NCBI GenBank assembly: GCA_021160405.1
Contig: JAGHCO010000180.1
Location: forward strand, 1 to 10,540
Reading direction: 5' to 3'
Length of the DNA: 10,540 nucleotides
Source: Candidatus Aerophobota bacterium
GTDB lineage: Bacteria; Aerophobota; Aerophobia; Aerophobales; JAGHCO01
How positions within the stretch are numbered: the first letter of the stretch is position 1; every line of letters starts with the position of its first letter. A model generated the notes under the pieces. It was not told the origin of the DNA. It worked only from the letters and a program-made list of their open reading frames with translations, and did not search any database. Positions 6,909-10,540 of the stretch are shown in pieces. Position numbers and translations under genes: made by a program.

Positions 6909-7465
6909 CTAAACTTGCCTTAGCCCTTGATGAGCAAAGTATCCCTTATATGATCATTGGTGGACAAGCAGTATTGCTTTACGGAGAGCCAAGACTAACC
7001 CGAGACATTGATGTAACCTTAGGAGTCGATGTTGATGCTCTTTCAAAGATCTTAGAAATTTCAAAAGGATTAAATTTAAAGCCTATTCCATCAGATATTG
7101 TTAAATTTGTGAAGCAAACAATGGTTTTACCTACCAAAGATAGAGCAACTGGAGTTAGGGTTGATTTCATATTCTCATTCACTCCTTATGAAAGGCAGGC
7201 TATTAAAAGGGCAAGAAAGGTCCCCATTAAAAGAGCTGTGGTGAAATTTGCCTCTGTTGAGGATGTTATAATACATAAAGTTTTTGCCGGCAGAGCAAGG
7301 GATCTGGATGATGTGCGCTCAATCTTGCTTAAAAACCCCTCAGTTAACCTTTCCTATATTGAAAAATGGCTTACCGAATTTGATAAAAGTTTACCTGATA
7401 AAGGATTTTCAAAAAAATTTAAGGAGGTTTTAAACTCTAATAAGAGGTCAGGTCTCGACATTTGA
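6890..7465 (+). CDS. AbiEii-like nucleotidyltransferase
   Basis: This is a DNA polymerase beta-superfamily nucleotidyltransferase of 191 residues. It shows the Gly24-Gly25 pair in MIIGGQAVLLYGEPR, then Asp39 and Asp41 (TRDIDVTLG), with Asp92 in VRVDFIFS as the likely third metal ligand. A later Lys130 and ARDLDDV (136-142) correspond to the K...RxxDxxD block typical of AbiEii/type IV toxin-like enzymes. AbiE-type toxins add nucleotides to tRNA or a related target, but the target here is unknown. The frame is open from 6800, but the part before 6890 only overlaps the 68-residue gene. The TTG at 6890 is the best start because similarity to the fold begins at LFEEILAKLA. This start is an inference, as no strong separate ribosome site is seen and coupling to the upstream gene is likely. 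The flavodoxin gene follows after 86 nt. Confidence 0.85.
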   Translation: MFEEILAKLALALDEQSIPYMIIGGQAVLLYGEPRLTRDIDVTLGVDVDALSKILEISKGLNLKPIPSDIVKFVKQTMVLPTKDRATGVRVDFIFSFTPYERQAIKRARKVPIKRAVVKFASVEDVIIHKVFAGRARDLDDVRSILLKNPSVNLSYIEKWLTEFDKSLPDKGFSKKFKEVLNSNKRSGLDI

Positions 7466-7490
7466 TATTTGTTTTTGGCCTACCTATATC
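7462..7490 (+). promoter_or_regulatory. possible promoter for the flavodoxin gene
   Basis: TTGATA (7462-7467), overlapping the nucleotidyltransferase stop codon, and TATATC (7485-7490) are 17 bp apart. The -10 deviates from consensus, so this is moderate. Transcription would start near 7497, about 55 nt before the ATG at 7552. Read-through from 6631 is the alternative. Confidence 0.4.
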
Positions 7491-7551
7491 TATTCGGGGA
7501 AATAAGGGTGGGATTTTCTTATTCACAAAAAATTAAGAAAAGAGGTTGAAA

Positions 7552-8073
7552 ATGAAGACATTAATTGTTTACTATTCCTGGAGAGGTAAAACAGAGCTGG
7601 TAGCAACCTCAATTTCTAATGTCTTAGATGCAGATCTGAGAAAGATTGAGGAAGTGAAAAAGAGAAAAGGACTTTTTGGTTTTATAAGTGGCGGATATGG
7701 TGCATTGAAGAGGAAATGTAGCAGAATAAAACCTCTTAATTTTAGCCTGAGTAGCTACAATTTGGTATTTATAGGAACGCCTGTTTGGGCGTTAAGACCA
7801 ACACCGGCTATCAATACATTTATCTCAAAGGCTAATTTTAAGGATAAAAAAGTTGTTTTATTTGTAACTATGGGTGGTTTTGGTGGCAATAAAACAGTTA
7901 AGATGCTGACTGATAAAATAAAGTTAAAAGGAGGGATAGTCATTGCCTCATTTGTGGTAAAAACTGGTGGAGTGAAAACTGAGGATATAATTAAAAAAGG
8001 AGAGGAGATAGGGAGAGAATTTTTAATAAAAAAGAGTAACTGTTCAGGTTTATCTTTTTATCCCGTTGAATAA
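7552..8073 (+). CDS. flavodoxin-like FMN protein
   Basis: This is a 173-residue flavodoxin-fold electron carrier or small NAD(P)H-dependent flavoprotein. The first strand and phosphate loop read TLIVYYSWRGKTE (residues 3-15), in which SWRGKT matches the S/T-x-x-G-x-T FMN phosphate-binding loop. GTPVWALRPTPAI (near 77-89) is the second FMN loop, with Trp likely stacking on the isoalloxazine. VVLFVTMGGFGG is the third loop. These fit the flavodoxin_4-type group, usually about 150 to 180 residues. AGAGG (7541-7545) lies 6 nt before the ATG at 7552. A TTG two codons earlier is less likely. A deleted remnant of a close paralogue lies at 2751, also behind a nucleotidyltransferase. Redox partners are not in the window. 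Confidence 0.9.
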   Translation: MKTLIVYYSWRGKTELVATSISNVLDADLRKIEEVKKRKGLFGFISGGYGALKRKCSRIKPLNFSLSSYNLVFIGTPVWALRPTPAINTFISKANFKDKKVVLFVTMGGFGGNKTVKMLTDKIKLKGGIVIASFVVKTGGVKTEDIIKKGEEIGREFLIKKSNCSGLSFYPVE

Positions 8074-8078
8074 ACCTG
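8045..8078. repeat. inverted repeat across the flavodoxin stop codon
   Basis: CAGGTTTAT (8045-8053) and ATAAACCTG (8070-8078) pair perfectly over 9 bp around a 16-nt loop, spanning the end of the flavodoxin gene. No T-run follows on either side, so termination is not established. It might stabilise the 3' end of the mRNA. Confidence 0.4.
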
Positions 8079-8140
8079 TGGTGAATGATTGTCTAATAAT
8101 TCTTTCGTATTCAATTTTTCTCTTTCCGCAATTAATAATA

Positions 8141-8170
8141 TTTGTGTCCATTCGTGTAAATTCGTGGCTG
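8141..8170 (+). repeat. three-unit 10-bp phrase repeat (TTCGTG type)
   Basis: Three consecutive 10-bp units begin TTTGTG, TTCGTG and TTCGTG (8141, 8151, 8161). A very similar wording, 'gtgtccattcgtgt...', is found between genes in many unrelated bacterial genomes according to my recollection. The window also has a second triplet of the same design at 9584. The function is unknown. It lies 36 nt before the next gene. Confidence 0.6.
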
Positions 8171-8205
8171 AATAATTACAAAAAAGAATTGATTAGGAGA
8201 AAGAT

Positions 8206-8490
8206 ATGGGAAAATTAAAGGAGGAACATTTTGAATGCATTAAGAAGGATAATTCGGATAAAGAGTATGAGAAGCAATGGAAAAGGTCTAAAATAGTTTT
8301 TGACCAGTTCTACGATTACTTAGTAAAAGAAAAAGGGTTGAAAGAAAGCACCGCTGGTAATCGCACAAACATGGCTGCTTTTTTTGTAATGGATTATCTT
8401 TTTGTTTACGATGATGCTATGAGTATTTTAGAAAAACAAAATCCTGGAAGGTTCTTAACTTTTGGTAAGAAATTTTTATTATCACATTAA
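8206..8490 (+). CDS. 94-residue helical protein, probably truncated; possible integrase-like N-terminal domain
   Basis: The ATG at 8206 is preceded by AGGAGA (8195-8200) with 5-nt spacing. The protein is charged and helical throughout. The part FDQFYDYLVKEKGLKESTA (about residues 32-50), followed by NRTNMAAFFVMDYLF, reads like the SAM-like core-binding region of tyrosine recombinases (helix, F-x-x-YL-x-x-x-KGL-x-x-x-T, helix). No catalytic domain follows. The C-terminus NPGRFLTFGKKFLLSH ends abruptly beside another truncated gene, which suggests the original protein was longer. The family assignment is only a resemblance and it may be an unrelated small protein. It ends 23 nt before the antitoxin gene, and its stop codon lies within the palindrome at 8487. 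Confidence 0.55.
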   Translation: MGKLKEEHFECIKKDNSDKEYEKQWKRSKIVFDQFYDYLVKEKGLKESTAGNRTNMAAFFVMDYLFVYDDAMSILEKQNPGRFLTFGKKFLLSH

Positions 8491-8503
8491 AGTAATACTT
8501 TAA
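8487..8503. promoter_or_regulatory. perfect palindrome upstream of the VapB-type antitoxin
   Basis: TTAAAGTA (8487-8494) and TACTTTAA (8496-8503) form a perfect 8-bp palindrome around one central A. It sits just upstream of the AAGGA ribosome site (8506-8510). AbrB-fold antitoxins commonly repress their own operon by binding palindromes at this place, so this is a good operator candidate. No strong -10/-35 pair is evident around it. Confidence 0.55.
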
Positions 8504-8516
8504 GAAAGGAAGAATG

Positions 8517-8720
8517 ATGCCTAAGGTAACCAAAAAAGGGCAGGTGACTATTCCCAAGAAAATAAGAGAGACTGTTGGCATTAAGCCTGGCAGTGAGGTA
8601 AATTTTCAAATTCGCAATGGAGAGTGCATTCTGAAGAAAATAGTAAAAGGTGATCCTCTTAGAAAATGGGCAGGCTATTTAAAAATAAAAAAACCACCGA
8701 CCAAATTATCCAGGAGATAA
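8517..8720 (+). CDS. AbrB/MazE-fold antitoxin (VapB type)
   Basis: This is a swapped-hairpin DNA-binding antitoxin. The N-terminal block VTKKGQVTIPKKIRE, followed by GIKPGSEVNFQI, is the classic AbrB/SpoVT-type motif and covers about the first 45 residues. The rest (IVKGDPLRKWAGYLKI...) would be the toxin-binding tail. The 67-residue length is normal. Two adjacent ATGs exist at 8514 and 8517. AAGGA at 8506-8510 is 3 and 6 nt away respectively, so 8517 is preferred. The toxin gene follows after 7 nt, the usual order. That toxin is truncated, so the antitoxin is orphaned unless it pairs with a toxin elsewhere. Its own regulation through the palindrome at 8487 is likely. Confidence 0.88.
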   Translation: MPKVTKKGQVTIPKKIRETVGIKPGSEVNFQIRNGECILKKIVKGDPLRKWAGYLKIKKPPTKLSRR

Positions 8721-8727
8721 GAGGAAA

Positions 8728-8880
8728 ATGATTATTGCAGTGGATACCAATGTTCTTATTGATATTCTAAACAAGGATGAAGAATACTTTGAATCCTCCA
8801 CCAGACTCCTTAATAAAGCTTTAAAGCATTATAGAACTTACTTTACAGATCTTTCCTTGTTTCCTCACTTCAAAAAATAG
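8728..8880 (+). pseudogene. truncated PIN-domain toxin (VapC type)
   Basis: The ATG at 8728 follows the antitoxin stop by 7 nt. The encoded MIIAVDTNVLIDIL is the N-terminal strand of a PIN-domain RNase, with the first catalytic Asp at residue 6 and DTNVLID wording typical of VapC. PIN-like sequence continues to about residue 36 (STRLLNKALKH), then changes to an unrelated low-complexity tail and stops at residue 50. A complete VapC is about 130 residues and needs three or four more acidic residues, so the product cannot be an active RNase. The missing part was not found downstream. Confidence 0.85.
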
Positions 8881-9033
8881 TAAATCTTTTCTTTAACCTT
8901 CTGGAATATTGAGAAAACAGCGAGTCTGATTAAAGCTGTAGATAATACATAGAGGATAGTAAATGCTCGTTGAGCTATGTATCCCCACTCGCCCCATGTA
9001 AGTAGTTCATTTCTTAATTAACTTTACGATGAT

Positions 9034-9206
9034 TTGTCATTGCGAGCCTGTCGAAGACAGGCGTGGCAATCCGCGAAGCGTTGCGAGGTTGCTGGAAGCA
9101 ACCGTGGCAATCTCAGGTTTGTTTCTGTGATTGCGGAGTCTGTTTAAAGCCGAAGCCCAGAGCGAAGCGAAGGGAAAGCGAGGAACCTCGCTTCTCGCGA
9201 TGACGG
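9034..9206 (+). repeat. TCATTGCGAG-type palindromic repeat element, copy 1
   Basis: The ends TTGTCATTGCGAG (9034-9046) and CTCGCGATGACGG (9194-9206) are near-perfect inverted repeats. Inside are two tandem modules 41 bp apart, each made of TTGCGAG, a hairpin and GTGGCAATC. The hairpins are GCCTGTC/GACAGGC (9046-9052, 9056-9062) and GGTTGCT/AGCAACC (9087-9093, 9097-9103), each with a 3-nt loop. The element is clearly more GC-rich than its surroundings and encodes no protein. It resembles widespread REP- or MITE-like bacterial repeats that begin with TCATTGCGAG. No transposase is nearby. Confidence 0.85.
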
Positions 9207-9369
9207 GATAAGATGTATAGTTAATTAGGGAACGCTCTACTAAGAGACTGGTGAAAAGTTATCCTTTGTAGCGGTTTCATTTATGAAACTAAGCTCATTT
9301 AAGGAATCCGATAAATCGAACCTTTACAATATTAGGTTTTTCACTGTTTCCTGATAAAAAAGAGATAAA

Positions 9370-9399
9370 TTGGACAAATAAGATATACTCTGATATAAT
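9370..9399 (+). promoter_or_regulatory. isolated promoter-like site in the gene-free stretch
   Basis: TTGGAC (9370-9375) and a perfect TATAAT (9394-9399) lie 18 bp apart, with TGA directly before the -10 (extended -10). No gene starts soon after it: the first downstream ATG, at about 9404, stops after three codons. It may drive a small RNA, belong to a lost gene, or be chance in AT-rich DNA. Confidence 0.4.
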
Positions 9400-9583
9400 A
9401 AGTATGGATATATAGTGTTTCTTTGTGCAGGCTTAGAGGTGTGTTTTTAGGCTGTCCAGAAAGAAGATAGGAATGATTCAAATTAAGAAATAGAAGTTAA
9501 TATCAGCATATTTCCTTGAGACCTAGGAATTTATAACTCTAACTCGCTATTGAAGAGCATTTTCCCTAAGTTTTCTTAAAATT

Positions 9584-9610
9584 TTCAGTGAATTCAGTGT
9601 GTTCAGTGGT
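9584..9610 (+). repeat. three-unit 9-bp phrase repeat (TTCAGTG type)
   Basis: TTCAGTG occurs at 9584, 9593 and 9602, exactly 9 bp apart, followed by AA, TG and GT. The layout parallels the 10-bp TTCGTG phrase at 8141-8170. It contains no coding signal of its own. Confidence 0.6.
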
Positions 9611-9621
9611 TAATTTTTCTT

Positions 9622-9765
9622 GAGGCAGAAAGAAATTGGAAAATAACACCGGGCGAACTAAATTCTTACTTTGTTCTGGGTATGAATTTGGAGGAGGAAG
9701 CAGATGCCACTTTAAATCTAATGAAATCCCTTCTATTATTCATATCCCCACAAAGGAATCCTTAA
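9622..9765 (+). pseudogene. possible gene remnant, unrecognised
   Basis: Just after the phrase repeat an open stretch encodes about 47 residues with natural-looking composition (EAERNWKITPGELNSYF, then LGMNLEEEADATLNLMKSLL) and stops at 9763. There is no ATG start before residue 21 and no ribosome site. Two bases later a second short frame (9767-9853) gives MHPIEFEYSTHTGRKD and a further 12 residues. They could be pieces of one frameshifted gene or chance. I recognise no family. Confidence 0.25.
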
Positions 9766-9933
9766 CATGCATCCTATAGAATTTGAATACTCAACTCATA
9801 CTGGAAGAAAGGATGTGTCTGAAATCTTCAAGATAGTGCCATCTACACTTTGAATTTTTCCTAAGAATATATGATAACTTTTGTGGGCAAAAGGTAACAG
9901 GTAAGTTTTCCTAAAAATGGGGGGATTGCTCAT

Positions 9934-10064
9934 TTGTCATTGCGAGGAGTGAGATTCCTCGCTAACACTCGGAACAGGCTCCGCAATCTAAAGAAAGGCT
10001 TGGGCAACTCTCTGTAATCTTTGAGAGATTGCCACGCCTGCTTTCAGCAGGCTCGAAATGACGA
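9934..10064 (-). repeat. TCATTGCGAG-type palindromic repeat element, copy 2 (inverted)
   Basis: It begins TTGTCATTGCGAG and ends CTCGAAATGACGA, imperfect inverted ends. Its right end, read on the - strand, aligns over about 40 bp with the left end of copy 1, including the hairpin and GTGGCAATC, so the two copies are in opposite orientation. The hairpin is GCCTGCT/AGCAGGC (10036-10042, 10046-10052). Another inverted repeat, GCGAGGA/TCCTCGC (9942-9948, 9956-9962), occupies the left end. It is noncoding. Confidence 0.85.
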
Positions 10065-10267
10065 AAAAGAGGGCCGTTTTAGGAAAGCTAAACTATTACG
10101 GCAAAAGAAATGATTTTCAGAAGATTGCATTGCATGGTTTTGATCTATTAGAAAAAGAGTAGTTCATGAAATAAATAGAGCTCATTAAGGTTCTTCATCT
10201 AAGTGGAGGAGGTCTTAGCTTCCCAACCGCTTTTTAATTTCAATAAAGTATCAAAGGTGATGATAAA

Positions 10268-10540
10268 ATGAGAGAATTTACTATTAAAATCAAATCATTG
10301 ACTCCTTTGTGGACAGGAGATACAGATAGAAAAAATGCAACATTGAGAGAGACTGGTATAATTGGAAGCTTGAGATGGTGGTATGAAGCATTAATAAGAG
10401 GATTGGGTGGGACTGCCTGCGATCCAACAGATACAAAGTGTGAGGGAAAAAATCACTGTGATGCCTGTGAGTTATTTGGATGTACAGGCTGGGCGAGGAA
10501 ATTTAGGCTGGAAGTGGAAAAAATAGGTAATGAAATAACA
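10268..10540 (+). CDS. cmr1: type III-B CRISPR-Cas RAMP protein Cmr1, 5' part
   Basis: The first 91 codons of a RAMP-superfamily gene that continues past the window edge. MREFTIKIKSLTPLWTGD, followed by LRETGIIGSLRWWYEALIRG, is the characteristic Cmr1 start: a beta strand, a loop, then the R-x-x-x-I-x-G-x-L-R-W-W block that matches the Cmr1 consensus of RPtsIrGalRfWyRal type. A Cys-rich segment (CEGKNHCDACELFGC) follows, as in many Cmr1 proteins, and could bind a metal. Cmr1 caps one end of the Cmr effector complex, which uses crRNA to cut target RNA and activate cyclic-oligoadenylate signalling. AGGTGA (10255-10260) lies 7 nt before the ATG. As the first cmr gene it should be followed by cmr2 and others to the right. 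No CRISPR array or leader is visible on the left. Confidence 0.93.
   Translation, partial: MREFTIKIKSLTPLWTGDTDRKNATLRETGIIGSLRWWYEALIRGLGGTACDPTDTKCEGKNHCDACELFGCTGWARKFRLEVEKIGNEIT

Larger units (their letters stand above)
8881..10267. other. gene-free, repeat-rich stretch
   Basis: About 1.4 kb without a convincing intact gene on either strand. It contains, in order, an 8-bp inverted repeat ATACATAG/CTATGTAT (8945-8952 and 8975-8982), a TCATTGCGAG element (9034-9206), an isolated promoter-like site (9370-9399), a 9-bp tandem phrase (9584-9610), short open stretches at 9622-9765 and 9767-9853 that read like decayed protein, a second element (9934-10064), and another short open stretch at 10073-10162 ending in GFDLLEKE. 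Stops interrupt all frames between these. I see no CRISPR array and no tRNA. It separates the decayed toxin-antitoxin region from the Cmr locus. Confidence 0.75.

Noticed and set aside
10073..10162. Open stretch ending GFDLLEKE as a gene or the C-terminus of one
   Set aside because: About 29 codons with no start or ribosome site, directly after the repeat element; it may be a remnant but cannot be supported.
8881..10267. CRISPR array or leader next to cmr1
   Set aside because: No regularly spaced identical repeats of 24-37 bp with unique spacers are present; the repeats seen are palindromic elements and short phrases.

Overview
The window is AT-rich, gene-sparse bacterial DNA. It carries genes of wide distribution (adenylosuccinate lyase, a methyltransferase, a flavodoxin) mixed with toxin-antitoxin-like nucleotidyltransferase modules, a VapBC-type pair, an AAA ATPase of the DUF4143 class, several broken gene copies and intergenic repeats. 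Nearly every gene and remnant found reads on the + strand. This mixture, together with TCATTGCGAG-type repeats and a type III-B CRISPR gene, fits an anaerobic, uncultivated (candidate-phylum-like) bacterium. The lineage cannot be fixed from this sequence, and that guess is weak.

Layout. Positions 1-1846: a GC-rich hairpin, purB and a small two-helix membrane protein. Positions 1951-3735: a good sigma70-type promoter, a fused nucleotidyltransferase-HEPN protein, a tiny internally deleted flavodoxin remnant, a SAM methyltransferase, and a frameshifted and truncated copy of a small-protein/nucleotidyltransferase cassette whose intact version lies at 6702-7465. Positions 3795-5603: a near-consensus promoter with a perfect palindrome over its -35 box, an AAA_14/DUF4143 ATPase, and a UPF0158-family protein. 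Positions 5789-6562: a membrane protein with a K+-channel-like motif and a TrkA-C (RCK_C) domain. Positions 6631-8073: an extended -10 promoter, a 68-residue protein overlapping an AbiEii-like nucleotidyltransferase, then an intact flavodoxin. Positions 8141-8880: a phrase repeat, a 94-residue protein that may be truncated, a palindrome, a VapB/AbrB-type antitoxin, and a VapC toxin cut off after about 36 residues.

Positions 8881-10267 hold about 1.4 kb without a convincing intact gene. This stretch contains two related TCATTGCGAG elements in opposite orientation, a 9-bp tandem phrase, an isolated promoter-like site and short remnants of reading frames. At 10268 the first gene of a type III-B (Cmr) CRISPR-Cas module, cmr1, begins and runs off the right edge.

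The two most informative patterns are evidence of repeated duplication and decay of nucleotidyltransferase and flavodoxin cassettes within about 5 kb, and repeat elements whose hairpin stems differ in sequence while keeping their pairing. No fully new system is demonstrated. The best candidates for under-described biology are the 68-residue/nucleotidyltransferase pair and the TrkA-C membrane protein without a channel partner in view.
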